Source of the DNA: Patiriisocius sp047730165
Lineage (GTDB): Bacteria > Bacteroidota > Bacteroidia > Flavobacteriales > Flavobacteriaceae
Reading direction: 5' to 3'
DNA length: 64,000 nt
NCBI RefSeq assembly: GCF_047730165.1
Contig: NZ_CP159834.1
Location: 1,984,001-2,048,000 of the forward strand
A model generated the notes under the pieces. That model was given only the letters and a program-made list of their open reading frames with translations. It was not told where the DNA came from and did no database searches. Position numbers and translations under genes: made by a program. This document shows, piece by piece, positions 17,071 through 26,040 of the stretch. Within the stretch, counting starts at the first letter, position 1. Each line of letters begins with the position of its first letter.

Positions 17071-18609
17071 ATGAAAATATTTTCTACAGCGCAACTCTAC
17101 GAAGCGGATAAAATTACAGCAGAGAAACAAGAAATCTCCTTTAACGAATTAATGGAGCGCGCCGGCACTCAAATTTTCAATTGGTTTCACGAACGCTTAC
17201 AAGGAGCACCCGTTCCCATCCATGTTTTCTGCGGAATAGGAAACAACGGCGGTGATGGCCTAGTCGTGGCTAGATTGCTCATTGAGAATGGCTATAACGT
17301 AAAAACGTATATCGTTAACTATAGCGATAAACGTTCTAAAGATTTCTTGGTTAATTATGACCGTATTAAAAATGTAACTAAAGAGTGGCCTTTGCTAATG
17401 ACAGCGGAGGAGGACTTTCCAAAAATGACCCCAGATGATATTATACTGGACGCAATGTTTGGGATAGGATGTAACCGTGCGCCAAAAGGATGGGTTAAAA
17501 AATTGATACACTATATCAATGCACAACCTTGTTTTAAACTTTCCATAGATGTACCTAGTGGTTTATGTGCCAATGAGCCCTTAGAGGATCCAGAGGCTGT
17601 AATACTGGCTAATCATACTCTTACTTTTCAAGCTCCAAAACTTGCATTTTTTCTTCCTGAAACGGGCCGGTTTCCGGGGTATTTTGATGTATTAGATATT
17701 GGTCTCGATAAAGAATTCTTAGCAAGTAGCCTTGGTGTTGCGACCATCGTTTCAAAACTAGATGCGCAAAAAATGTATAAGCAAAGAGATAAGTACTCTC
17801 ATAAAGGTACTTATGGTCATTCATTGATCGTGGCAGGTTCTTACGGTGCTATGGGAGCCGCCATATTGAGTACCAAAGCAGCCTTTAGAATAGGTGCTGG
17901 AAAGGTAACCGCTTTTGTGCCAGAATGTGGCTATCAAATTATGCAGTCAACGATCCCCGAGGCTATGGTGATTACGGATAATGAAGATGATATGATTACA
18001 GCAATTCAATATGATTTTGAGCCTACGTCCATTGCCGTCGGGATGGGGATAGGCACAGAAAAGGAAACGGTTACAGCTTTAAAAGCCTTGTTTAAAAATA
18101 CCAATACTCCTATTGTTATTGACGCAGACGCTATTAATTGTATTTCAGAAAATAAAGAGCTGCTCAAACTTGTTCCAAAAAATGCCATATTAACACCACA
18201 TTTGGGCGAGCTGGAACGTTTAGTTGGGAAGTGGAAAAATGATTACGACAAACTTGAACGCGTTAAAAGTTTTTCTAAGAAGCATGATGTTATCGTTGTG
18301 ATTAAAGGCGCTAACACCATCACAGTGTTGGGCGATCAATTATATATAAATACCTCAGGAAACCCAGGAATGGCCACCGCTGGAAGTGGTGACGTTCTTA
18401 GTGGTGCTATCGCAGGTTTACTATCTCAAGGATATGATCCTTTGATTGCTTCTGTGTTTGGAGTGTATTTACATGGGAGTGCAGGAAATATCGTATCGCA
18501 AGCCATTAGTTATGAAGGCACTATGGCAGGCGATATTGCAGCAGCTTTAGGAGAGGCTTATATTGAGTTGTTTAGGAAAGAGGAGCCAGAGATAGAGGCG
18601 GTGCAGTAG
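17071..18609 (+). CDS. nnr: Bifunctional NAD(P)H-hydrate epimerase / ADP-dependent NAD(P)H-hydrate dehydratase
   Basis: Repairs damaged NADH and NADPH hydrates. The 512-residue fusion has an N-terminal YjeF epimerase domain (about 1-215; CGIGNNGGDGLVVARLL at 55-71, DAMFGIG at 126-132) and a C-terminal ribokinase-like dehydratase domain (about 225-500; AGSYGAMGAAILSTKAAFR, then GNPGMATAGSGDVLSGAIAG, with the catalytic Asp of the GSGD motif). It is monocistronic. A strong terminator lies at 18777, with a dispersed repeat between. Length and domain order are those of the common bacterial fusion. Confidence 0.95.
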   Translation: MKIFSTAQLYEADKITAEKQEISFNELMERAGTQIFNWFHERLQGAPVPIHVFCGIGNNGGDGLVVARLLIENGYNVKTYIVNYSDKRSKDFLVNYDRIKNVTKEWPLLMTAEEDFPKMTPDDIILDAMFGIGCNRAPKGWVKKLIHYINAQPCFKLSIDVPSGLCANEPLEDPEAVILANHTLTFQAPKLAFFLPETGRFPGYFDVLDIGLDKEFLASSLGVATIVSKLDAQKMYKQRDKYSHKGTYGHSLIVAGSYGAMGAAILSTKAAFRIGAGKVTAFVPECGYQIMQSTIPEAMVITDNEDDMITAIQYDFEPTSIAVGMGIGTEKETVTALKALFKNTNTPIVIDADAINCISENKELLKLVPKNAILTPHLGELERLVGKWKNDYDKLERVKSFSKKHDVIVVIKGANTITVLGDQLYINTSGNPGMATAGSGDVLSGAIAGLLSQGYDPLIASVFGVYLHGSAGNIVSQAISYEGTMAGDIAAALGEAYIELFRKEEPEIEAVQ

Positions 18610-18688
18610 ATTTTAGATGTACTTGTTATGCAAGCTTCATTTATGTGTCCTCTGAGTCTTTGGAAGGGCCAGCACGTTATTTGCGCTA

Positions 18689-18714
18689 TGACTTCGATAA
18701 GCTCAGCGTGACAA
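18689..18714 (-). repeat. Dispersed repeat, copy 2
   Basis: The minus strand reads TGTCACGCTGAGCTTATC and onward to GAAGT; this shares the CTGAGCTT(G/A)TCGAAGT core with 15256-15280. It lies in the gap after nnr, just before the shared terminator. Confidence 0.6.
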
Positions 18715-18776
18715 AATCTTGCGAAAGCTCAAAAAAAAACGAATCGTTTTTTAAGACGTCCAAGTTTGATATAAAT

Positions 18777-18812
18777 AAAAAGTCGTCTAGATGTATATCT
18801 AGACGACTTTTT
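18777..18812. terminator. Strong bidirectional intrinsic terminator
   Basis: A perfect 16-bp stem, AAAAAGTCGTCTAGAT against ATCTAGACGACTTTTT with a GTAT loop, lies between the convergent nnr and TlpA genes. Confidence 0.92.
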
Positions 18813-18830
18813 AATCCTTATTATTTCGAT

Positions 18831-19865
18831 CTACAATAAACCGTCAAGCGCTACTCTTATTTTTTCACTACTTGGTCTTGGTGCATTTGAATCTACAATT
18901 TTCCCTTCGGTATCGATTAATATAAAACGAGGGATTCCTGTTATTTTATAATCATGTACAAACTGTGACTGCCATCCTTTTGGAGCGTAAATCTGGATCC
19001 CACCTAATTGTTTATCACCGACCATTTTTTTCCAATCTATTTTTGCTTGATCCCAAGAACCACCGTGTGATCTGTTATCATCAATAGACATACTTACGAA
19101 GGCAATATTTTTCCCTTCATAATCGTGCTCCAGTTTTTTTAAACTAGGAATCTCTGCCTTACATGGCCCACACCAAGTTGCCCAAACATCTACATATACA
19201 TTTTTTCCTTTTAAATCTGAAAGCGACGTCGTGCCTCCATTATAGTTTTCATAATCCGTCCAGGTAGGAGAAACCATCCCTAATGGTAAATCTCTTTTTA
19301 AAGCGATCATCTCACCATAATAACCTTTCATAGACTTCATCAATCCATCAAGACCTTCTTTGTTTAAACGGATAAGCATCGTGTCAATAGCTGTCTTACT
19401 ATCCATAAAAGAAATTGCCTCTTTTTTCATTGCTGCAATTTTAGTGTCTAACCCAGCTTCGTCAAGATCACCAAAATCATCATCACCAAATAACTTTTGT
19501 TCAAACATTGATTTTTCTGCTAAGAAGTTGCTCTGTTCTGAACCATATCCGGAATACTCTACAGACTCATCATACTCGGCGGTATCAATAGTCATATCTA
19601 GTTCATACCCGTTTCTTAAGAAAACTGCCGTGCTTTCGTTTGAGTCATCAAAATAATATATTCCTGGTGTTACTTTTAAAGTGTCACTAAAGGTTCCGTC
19701 AGCATTAACAAGAATTACTTTACTAAAGCCGCGTTTTGCGATACGAATGGAGTCCGTCTTTTTATTTGTTATTTTGCCTGAGAAGGTAACATAGTCATTC
19801 ATTTCTTTCTCTTCGTTACACGCTACAATTGCGATTAGACAAAGGAGGATAAATGTTTTTTTCAT
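18831..19865 (-). CDS. TlpA-family thioredoxin-like lipoprotein with DUF4369-like N-domain
   Basis: Envelope thiol-disulfide reductase. The start is the ATG at 19865 (MKKTFILLCLIAIVACNEE): a lipoprotein signal with Cys16 as lipid site, which an upstream start at 19892 would bury. Residues about 25-110 form a DUF4369-type beta domain. The C-terminal thioredoxin domain has WATWCGPCKAEIPSLKKLE with the CGPC active site and GIPRFILID with the cis-Pro. About 344 residues. Likely anchored in a membrane facing the periplasm. Monocistronic, divergent from hutH, ending at the strong shared terminator. Confidence 0.9.
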   Translation of the reverse strand: MKKTFILLCLIAIVACNEEKEMNDYVTFSGKITNKKTDSIRIAKRGFSKVILVNADGTFSDTLKVTPGIYYFDDSNESTAVFLRNGYELDMTIDTAEYDESVEYSGYGSEQSNFLAEKSMFEQKLFGDDDFGDLDEAGLDTKIAAMKKEAISFMDSKTAIDTMLIRLNKEGLDGLMKSMKGYYGEMIALKRDLPLGMVSPTWTDYENYNGGTTSLSDLKGKNVYVDVWATWCGPCKAEIPSLKKLEHDYEGKNIAFVSMSIDDNRSHGGSWDQAKIDWKKMVGDKQLGGIQIYAPKGWQSQFVHDYKITGIPRFILIDTEGKIVDSNAPRPSSEKIRVALDGLL

Positions 19866-19946
19866 AGGGTTATTGTTTAAATTGCGAAGCAAAGTTACAA
19901 CGAATCAAGTCAATTTAAGAGTTTTAGGAAAAACTTAAAAGAATTG

Positions 19947-19954
19947 TACTTTTA
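19947..19954 (+). promoter_or_regulatory. Possible hutH promoter -7 element
   Basis: TACTTTTA, one mismatch from TAnnTTTG, lies 20 nt after TTTA (19923-19926), one mismatch from TTTG. The position 20 nt ahead of the ATG is suitable. Confidence 0.4.
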
Positions 19955-19973
19955 CACAATACAAAACTCCCTT

Positions 19974-21482
19974 ATGAGAGAAACCCATTACATCAGTACA
20001 GCATTATTAGACCTTGCCATATTAAAGGATATTGTCGAAAATGATAAGGAACTAGAACTTTCTGAAGAGGCGGTAGCTAAAATAAATAAAGCACATGCCT
20101 ACCTGCAGAAAAAAATAAAAGAAAGTGACACACCTATTTATGGTATAAATACGGGCTTTGGTTCGCTGTGTGATGTAGAGATTTCCGAAGAAAATTTATC
20201 TCAATTGCAGGAAAATCTAGTAATGTCTCACGCTTGTGGGACTGGAGAATTTGTTCCAAAAAATATTGTAAAATTAATGTTACTGCTCAAGATTCAATCG
20301 TTGAGTTATGGGCATAGTGGCGTACAATTAATAACAGTACAACGTCTTGTCGACTTTTATAATAATGATGTTTTACCGGTTATTTATAATCAGGGAAGTC
20401 TTGGTGCTTCGGGAGATTTAGCCCCTTTAGCGCATTTAGCTTTGCCTCTTTTAGGAATGGGAGAAGTATATGATGGTGATGCGATGGTGGCTTCTGAAAT
20501 AGTCTTAAAAAAACACAATTGGGAACCCATTACACTAATGGCAAAGGAAGGCCTAGCACTATTAAATGGTACTCAGTTTATGAGTGCTTACGGAGTGCAT
20601 TGCCTTCTTAAAAGTTACAAACTTTCTTATCTAGCAGATGTCATTGGGGCACTTTCTGTAGATGCCTTTGATTGTAATATGAGTCCTTTTAATGCATTGG
20701 TTCATCTAGTAAGGCCGCATCGCGGACAGGTAAAAACTGCAGAAAATATTATAGAAATATTAACCGATAGTGAGATAGGCGCGTCTGTAAATAAAAAAGT
20801 GCAAGACCCTTATTCTTTTAGATGTATTCCGCAAGTACATGGAGCGTCTAAAGACACCTTACATTTTGTTCATAAAACGGTAAAGACTGAAATTAATAGT
20901 GTTACTGATAACCCAAATATTTTTGTGGGAGAAGATTTAATCATTTCCGGTGGAAATTTTCACGGCCAACCACTTGCGCTAGCCTTTGATTATTTGGGCA
21001 TCGCAATGGCAGAATTGGGGAATATTTCAGAAAGAAGAACCTACCAGCTCGTTTCTGGATTAAGAGACTTACCTGCATTCTTGGTCAAAAATCCTGGTTT
21101 GAATAGTGGGTTTATGATCCCGCAATATACGGCGGCAAGTATTGTGAGTCAAAACAAACAACTCTGCACACCGGCTTCTGTAGATTCTATTGTATCATCT
21201 AACGGGCAAGAAGATCACGTAAGTATGGGGGCTAATGGCGCCACTAAGTTGTTGCGGATTGTCGATAATATTGAAACGATTCTAGCTATAGAATTAATGA
21301 ACGCATCCCAGGCGATTGAGTTTAGAAGACCTAAGAAGACTTCACCTTTATTAGAATCATTATTAGAATCGTATAGAAGCACCGTCCCTTTTGTGAAAGA
21401 AGATAGATTGCTGGCAAACGACATTCATGCATCTGTTGCGTTTTTACAAAGTTTTGCGATCGATGGTGATTTGTTATTTTAA
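19974..21482 (+). CDS. hutH: Histidine ammonia-lyase
   Basis: HutH deaminates histidine to urocanate. The protein is about 502 residues from the ATG at 19974 (MRETHYISTALLDL). A TTG start at 19944 is rejected because the extra residues overlap the likely promoter. The MIO prosthetic group forms from Ala-Ser-Gly in GSLGASGDLAPLAH (about residue 140). Active-site blocks YGINTGFGSLCD near 56, QDPYSFRCIPQVHG near 279 and SGGNFHGQPLA near 324 are present. No hutU, hutI or hutG lies in the window, so the pathway genes are dispersed. The downstream T9SS gene begins 13 nt later and may share the transcript. Confidence 0.95.
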   Translation: MRETHYISTALLDLAILKDIVENDKELELSEEAVAKINKAHAYLQKKIKESDTPIYGINTGFGSLCDVEISEENLSQLQENLVMSHACGTGEFVPKNIVKLMLLLKIQSLSYGHSGVQLITVQRLVDFYNNDVLPVIYNQGSLGASGDLAPLAHLALPLLGMGEVYDGDAMVASEIVLKKHNWEPITLMAKEGLALLNGTQFMSAYGVHCLLKSYKLSYLADVIGALSVDAFDCNMSPFNALVHLVRPHRGQVKTAENIIEILTDSEIGASVNKKVQDPYSFRCIPQVHGASKDTLHFVHKTVKTEINSVTDNPNIFVGEDLIISGGNFHGQPLALAFDYLGIAMAELGNISERRTYQLVSGLRDLPAFLVKNPGLNSGFMIPQYTAASIVSQNKQLCTPASVDSIVSSNGQEDHVSMGANGATKLLRIVDNIETILAIELMNASQAIEFRRPKKTSPLLESLLESYRSTVPFVKEDRLLANDIHASVAFLQSFAIDGDLLF

Positions 21483-21495
21483 AAATGATCACTAT

Positions 21496-22377
21496 ATGAA
21501 ATATATCATATTATTTTTTTGTTCCATTGCAGTCAATCCGGTGATAAGTCAGGATTATACCCCGATGCTTGCAGGAACAAACGAATGGCATCTAACCTAT
21601 TGCTTTGAAGGCGATTGCAGTGAGGATGTTTATTATACAGATGGGGAGACGGAGATGCAAGGAAACGTCTACAAGGTACTGGATGGCTATCATTATATCT
21701 CAAGAGAGTTTTTATTAAGAGAGGAGTTGGAGGCGAAACAAGTGTATCTAGCAACCATTTTTGGGGGTGTATTTAGAGAGTATTTACTTTATGATTTTTC
21801 ATTAGTGATAGGAGATGAATTTCAAATGACTAACCCTATCACACCTTTTCCTGAAGATGGAGGCATCTTTACGTTGGATGACATTCAAATGATAGCTCTT
21901 GCTGATGGTAATTTATATAAACATTATTATTTTTCACCATCCTTGGGAAATACAGCAAGTACTTGGAATGCAATATGGGTGGAGGGTTTAGGTTCTTTGT
22001 CACTACCAAATGCCCCAGGAGGTGATCCCTCTGCCACGAGCGCGGGCCGCGTAAGTTGTTCCTTTAGGGATGGTGCGGTTTTTTATTCAGATTTTGAACT
22101 GGTGGAAGATTGTTCGCCAACGGTGCTTGCTATCGCTAGCCAAAATAGTAAACGTGAATTAACGGTTATTACTACACAAGAAACAATTACAATCAAGAGC
22201 CATCAAGCTATATTGGATTATATGTTATTTGACACCTCTGGTAAAGTAGTTGCAAGTAATAATGTGAATCGAGTGTATGAAACTAGTTTGGAATCAACTT
22301 CATTAAGAAAAGGGATATACTTTTTAAAAATCAATTGCGATACCTTTAGAACGATGGAGAAAGTTTTTATTCGATAA
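21496..22377 (+). CDS. Secreted protein with C-terminal type IX secretion sorting domain
   Basis: About 293 residues. The start ATG at 21496 gives a signal peptide (MKYIILFFCSIAVNPVIS) followed by QDYTPML. The open frame upstream runs into hutH and is ignored. The central part, about residues 20-210, has no recognised domain; it contains CFEGDCSEDVYY-type Cys pairs and many aromatic residues. The last 80 residues fit a Por-type sorting domain (a TVITTQETITIKS strand, then LFDTSGKVV and LRKGIYFLKIN). It should be exported by Sec and then T9SS and displayed or released. Function unknown. A TraR-like pseudogene converges 2 nt after its stop. Confidence 0.82.
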   Translation: MKYIILFFCSIAVNPVISQDYTPMLAGTNEWHLTYCFEGDCSEDVYYTDGETEMQGNVYKVLDGYHYISREFLLREELEAKQVYLATIFGGVFREYLLYDFSLVIGDEFQMTNPITPFPEDGGIFTLDDIQMIALADGNLYKHYYFSPSLGNTASTWNAIWVEGLGSLSLPNAPGGDPSATSAGRVSCSFRDGAVFYSDFELVEDCSPTVLAIASQNSKRELTVITTQETITIKSHQAILDYMLFDTSGKVVASNNVNRVYETSLESTSLRKGIYFLKINCDTFRTMEKVFIR

Positions 22378-22379
22378 TA

Positions 22380-22685
22380 TCACTTGGCACATCCTTCACA
22401 AACAATGGTTTGCGGGATTCATAATATGCTACCCAGGGGAATAGATTGGTCACACTTTATACACTTACCAAAATCTATATTGTCGAATTTTGTGAGTGCC
22501 ATTTTGAGGCTCTTTAGTTCAGATTTTATTAGTAAGTGCTCTTTGACCGTTTTGTTATTTAGGGCGTCTATTCTCGATATGCGAACGATGGCATTTTCTG
22601 AAGCAGTTGGTTTTTTGAGTTCTTGTTAGTGCAATACGAATACTTGGGTAGTACTAATCTCTTCTTCGATGCGCACTTTTATTTG
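22380..22685 (-). pseudogene. TraR/DksA-type zinc-finger protein, disrupted
   Basis: Reading the minus strand in one frame gives ENAIVRISRIDALNNKTV, then MALTKFDNIDFGKCIKCDQS, IPLGSIL and finally TIVCEGCAK. This is the DksA/TraR layout with all four zinc cysteines (CxxC ... CxxC) intact. The frame is broken by TAA at 22626-22628 (in LH-stop-QELKKP) and TGA at 22419-22421 (in SIL-stop-IPQT), and no start codon is in frame at the 5' end (TGA at 22686). Family members bind RNA polymerase and act in stringent-type control. Two independent stops argue for real decay rather than a single base error. The plus-strand open frame over it is a shadow. Confidence 0.8.
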
Positions 22686-22779
22686 TCATTCTTAAATTCA
22701 TCAAAAATAAATGCTTTGCAAAACTCAAGGGCGTAGTGATGTACAAGACTCATAAGATGGTCATTTGGTTGTAAATAAA

Positions 22780-22812
22780 AATACCACATATTTTTTTAAA
22801 TACGTGGTATTG
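22780..22812. terminator. Hairpin between two pseudogenes
   Basis: AATACCAC pairs with GTGGTATT and, after an A-C mismatch, TATTT pairs with AAATA around a T-rich loop. It lies downstream of the decayed membrane-protein gene and probably ended the clpC transcript. Confidence 0.55.
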
Positions 22813-22830
22813 AATATATTATACTTTTGT

Positions 22831-23211
22831 CTAAGTATTACTTCTGATTTCCTCATTTTTAGCCGGCATAATTTTAACAAAGAAATAAATAACATTGCCT
22901 ATTCCGCTGTCAAGTAAAAGAATTCAAATCCACATCCATCTATTTTTTTCTGTAAATTTCTTATTATTCACTGCGTGTACAAAGTCCTAAATAATAATAG
23001 CTATTCCAGAGAGTACTGCAACAAGTAGGCTTGCAAATATAAAAGCAAACACACAGAAAAACGTATTCATATTTTCTGGTTCAGGGCCTACTAGTGCTGC
23101 TGACCTTGTGATATTAAAAAACATGGCAGAGGAAAATACAAAATACCCTGTAAAACTGAGTATCGGCAAAAAGTTAAAAAATCCAATCCAGAACTTTTTA
23201 GTTTTTCACAT
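22831..23211 (-). pseudogene. Small multi-span membrane protein, disrupted by three stops
   Basis: A 127-codon frame beginning with ATG at 23209-23211, directly after clpC on the same strand, is interrupted by TGA at 23206-23208 (codon 2), TAG at 22987-22989 and TGA at 22924-22926. Between stops it reads KTKKFWIGFFNFLPILSF, a hydrophobic hairpin, then CVFAFIFASLLVAVLSG and later IGNVIYFFVKIMP. That makes four hydrophobic segments with conserved-looking ends. I recognise no named family. Three in-frame stops across a frame that otherwise keeps membrane-protein character point to a recently dead gene. It may have been co-transcribed with clpC. Confidence 0.7.
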
Positions 23212-23214
23212 CGT

Positions 23215-25776
23215 TTAAGATTCTGTAGCTTTCTTACTTTTCTTAATCTTTATAGAAAGCTCTTCCGTCTTCGCATCAAGATCCATTGTAATCGTGTCAC
23301 CCTCTTGTAAATTAGAATTGATGATCTCTTCCGCTAAGCTATCTTCTATGTATTTCTGGATGGCACGTTTTAACGGTCGCGCACCATATTCTTTGTCAAA
23401 GCCTTTATCTGCGATATAATCTTTCGCTTTTTCAGTCAACTTAAGTGTATAGCCTAAATCGCTAATACGAGCTAATAACTTGTCAAGTTCGATATCGATA
23501 ATCTTGTGAATATCTTCCCGTTCTAGTGCGTTAAACACCATGACATCATCTACACGGTTTAAGAATTCTGGCGCAAATGCTTTTTTCAAGGCTTGCTCAA
23601 TAATAGACTTGGCATTAGAATCTGCCTGACTCATCTTTGCTGAAGTTCCAAAACCAACTCCTTGACCAAAATCTTTCAATTTACGAGCCCCAATGTTTGA
23701 GGTCATTATGATGATGGTGTTTCTAAAATCAATTGTACGACCTAAACTATCTGTAATATGCCCATCATCTAAAACTTGTAGAAGAATATTAAATACATCT
23801 GGATGTGCTTTTTCTATTTCATCAAGTAAAACAACGGCATAGGGCTTACGTCGTATTTTTTCTGTAAGCTGTCCTCCTTCTTCATAGCCTACATATCCCG
23901 GAGGCGCTCCCACAAGTCTAGAGATTGAAAACTTCTCCATATACTCACTCATGTCAATACGCACAAGTGCGGTGTCACTATCAAATAATTGCTGTGCCAG
24001 TACTTTTGCTAATTGCGTTTTACCTACACCAGTCTGTCCTAAAAATATAAATGACCCTATAGGCTTATTTGGGTCTTTAAGACCCGCACGGTTACGTTGT
24101 ATGGCTTTAGTTACCTTTTCTACTGCTTCATCTTGTCCTATTACTTTTCCTTTGATCAGGGCTGGGAGTTGTGATAATTTATTGCTTTCCGTTTGCGCGA
24201 TGCGATTTACGGGAATCCCTGTCATCATCGATACTACTTCTGCAACTTCTTCTTCTCCTACTTCCTCGCGATGCAGTTTAGATTCTTCTTCCCATCGTTC
24301 CTGTTCAATAGCAAGTTCTTTTTCTAAATTTTTCTCGTCATCTCGAAGCTTTGCAGCTTCCTCATATTTTTGTTTTTTAACCACAGAATTTTTACGCTCT
24401 CGCACCGCTTCAAGTTCAGCCTCCAATTTTAATATTTTATCAGGAACATTAATATTGATAATATGTACTCGAGAGCCAGCTTCATCTAAAGCGTCAATTG
24501 CTTTGTCAGGTAAAAACCGTTCTGTCATATAACGATTGGTAAGTTTTACACAGGCTTCTAATGCAGCATCTGTATATGTTACATTGTGGTGTTCTTCGTA
24601 TTTGTCTTTTATGTTATTTAAAATTTCAATAGTCTCTTCAACGGTAGTAGGCTCTACTAATACCTTCTGAAATCTTCTTTCTAGAGCACCGTCTTTTTCA
24701 ATATACTGTCGGTATTCGTCAAGTGTGGTGGCGCCAATACATTGTATTTCGCCTCTCGCTAAAGCCGGCTTAAACATGTTTGAAGCATCTAGAGAACCCG
24801 TCGCACCTCCTGCTCCAACAATAGTGTGAATTTCATCAATGAATAAAATGATATCATCATTTTTCTCTAGCTCATTCATTACAGCTTTCATGCGTTCTTC
24901 AAACTGCCCACGGTATTTAGTTCCGGCAACAATACTTGCAAGATCTAATGTCACCACACGCTTGTCATAAAGAATTCTAGAAACCTTACGTTGTACAATT
25001 CGCAATGCAAGACCTTCTGCAATAGCAGATTTACCTACACCGGGTTCTCCTAGTAAAAGTGGATTGTTTTTCTTTCTCCTACTTAATATCTGAGAGACAC
25101 GTTGTATTTCTTTTTCACGACCTACTACGGGGTCTAATTTCCCTTCATCTGCCATGGCTGTTAAATCTCTTCCGAAATTATCTAAGACAGGAGTTTTTGA
25201 TTTTTTATTTGTTTTTGGTGCACTTGCGGCGCCTCCAAAAATATTTTCGTTTTCATTTTCTTCATTACCGCTATTCTCATCATCGTTTGGGAATGATTCT
25301 GATTTTGGGCTTTCTAAATATTCTTCGTCGTTTGCCATCATTAATTTAAATTGATCTTTTACGCCATCATAATCTACTTTCATTTTGTTCAGCAGTTTTG
25401 TGGTTGGATCGTTTTCGTTTCGTAAAATACAAAGCAGTAAATGTGCCGTGTTAATAGACGTGCTCTGAAATAATTTTGCTTCCAGAAAAGTCGTTTTTAA
25501 AGCACGTTCTGCTTGTCTTGTTAAGTGTAAGTTCTTTTTGTCGTTTGCAGCCAAACCTAAAGTAGGATTTGCCGGACTGAGAATTTCCACCTTTCGTCGT
25601 AAGTGACTAAGGTCTATTTCTAGTGCGTTTAAAATAGTAACAGCCTTGCCGTCACCATCGCGTAATAAGCCGAGCATCAAATGCTCAGTCCCAATAAAAT
25701 CGTGGCCTAAGCGCAGTGCTTCTTCTTTGCTAAATGCAATTACATCTTTTACTCTTGGGGAAAAATTATCATCCAT
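23215..25776 (-). CDS. clpC: ATP-dependent Clp protease ATP-binding subunit ClpC
   Basis: Hsp100 unfoldase that feeds proteins to ClpP. The 853-residue protein has two N-terminal Clp_N repeats (residues 1-145), a poorly conserved acidic and Asn-rich linker, AAA1 with Walker A GEPGVGKSAIAEGLALR (near 243), a middle UVR-like region (KQKYEEAAKLRDDEKNLEKE) typical of ClpC, and AAA2 with GQTGVGKTQLAKVLAQQ. The ClpP-binding region is likely in the C-terminal domain. No mcsA, mcsB or ctsR is adjacent, so Gram-positive-type control is not expected. It is divergent from gyrA with a 264-bp gap. Confidence 0.96.
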   Translation of the reverse strand: MDDNFSPRVKDVIAFSKEEALRLGHDFIGTEHLMLGLLRDGDGKAVTILNALEIDLSHLRRKVEILSPANPTLGLAANDKKNLHLTRQAERALKTTFLEAKLFQSTSINTAHLLLCILRNENDPTTKLLNKMKVDYDGVKDQFKLMMANDEEYLESPKSESFPNDDENSGNEENENENIFGGAASAPKTNKKSKTPVLDNFGRDLTAMADEGKLDPVVGREKEIQRVSQILSRRKKNNPLLLGEPGVGKSAIAEGLALRIVQRKVSRILYDKRVVTLDLASIVAGTKYRGQFEERMKAVMNELEKNDDIILFIDEIHTIVGAGGATGSLDASNMFKPALARGEIQCIGATTLDEYRQYIEKDGALERRFQKVLVEPTTVEETIEILNNIKDKYEEHHNVTYTDAALEACVKLTNRYMTERFLPDKAIDALDEAGSRVHIININVPDKILKLEAELEAVRERKNSVVKKQKYEEAAKLRDDEKNLEKELAIEQERWEEESKLHREEVGEEEVAEVVSMMTGIPVNRIAQTESNKLSQLPALIKGKVIGQDEAVEKVTKAIQRNRAGLKDPNKPIGSFIFLGQTGVGKTQLAKVLAQQLFDSDTALVRIDMSEYMEKFSISRLVGAPPGYVGYEEGGQLTEKIRRKPYAVVLLDEIEKAHPDVFNILLQVLDDGHITDSLGRTIDFRNTIIIMTSNIGARKLKDFGQGVGFGTSAKMSQADSNAKSIIEQALKKAFAPEFLNRVDDVMVFNALEREDIHKIIDIELDKLLARISDLGYTLKLTEKAKDYIADKGFDKEYGARPLKRAIQKYIEDSLAEEIINSNLQEGDTITMDLDAKTEELSIKIKKSKKATES

Positions 25777-26040
25777 AGCTGTTGTATTCCTTTCGTCTAA
25801 AAATAGTAAATATTACCCTATAAAGACAATAACTATGCCCTCTTATAAAGCTAGGAAGTAAAGTGACAAAAAAAAGCACAATATACAAAGGGTAGTGCTT
25901 CATAGTTATTAACTAAAAGGCAATGGTTTTTTGTTAATAAAATCGTTGAAAACTGACATATAAACCCCTTCGTGTGCCCACGAATTACTGTATATTGCTT
26001 CTTTGTTAGAGCAACTTAAAAAATTAAACAAAATTAGAAT

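Noticed and set aside
22384..22629. 81-codon plus-strand open frame
   Set aside because: It is the antisense of the TraR-like zinc-finger pseudogene, whose cysteine pattern is clear on the other strand.
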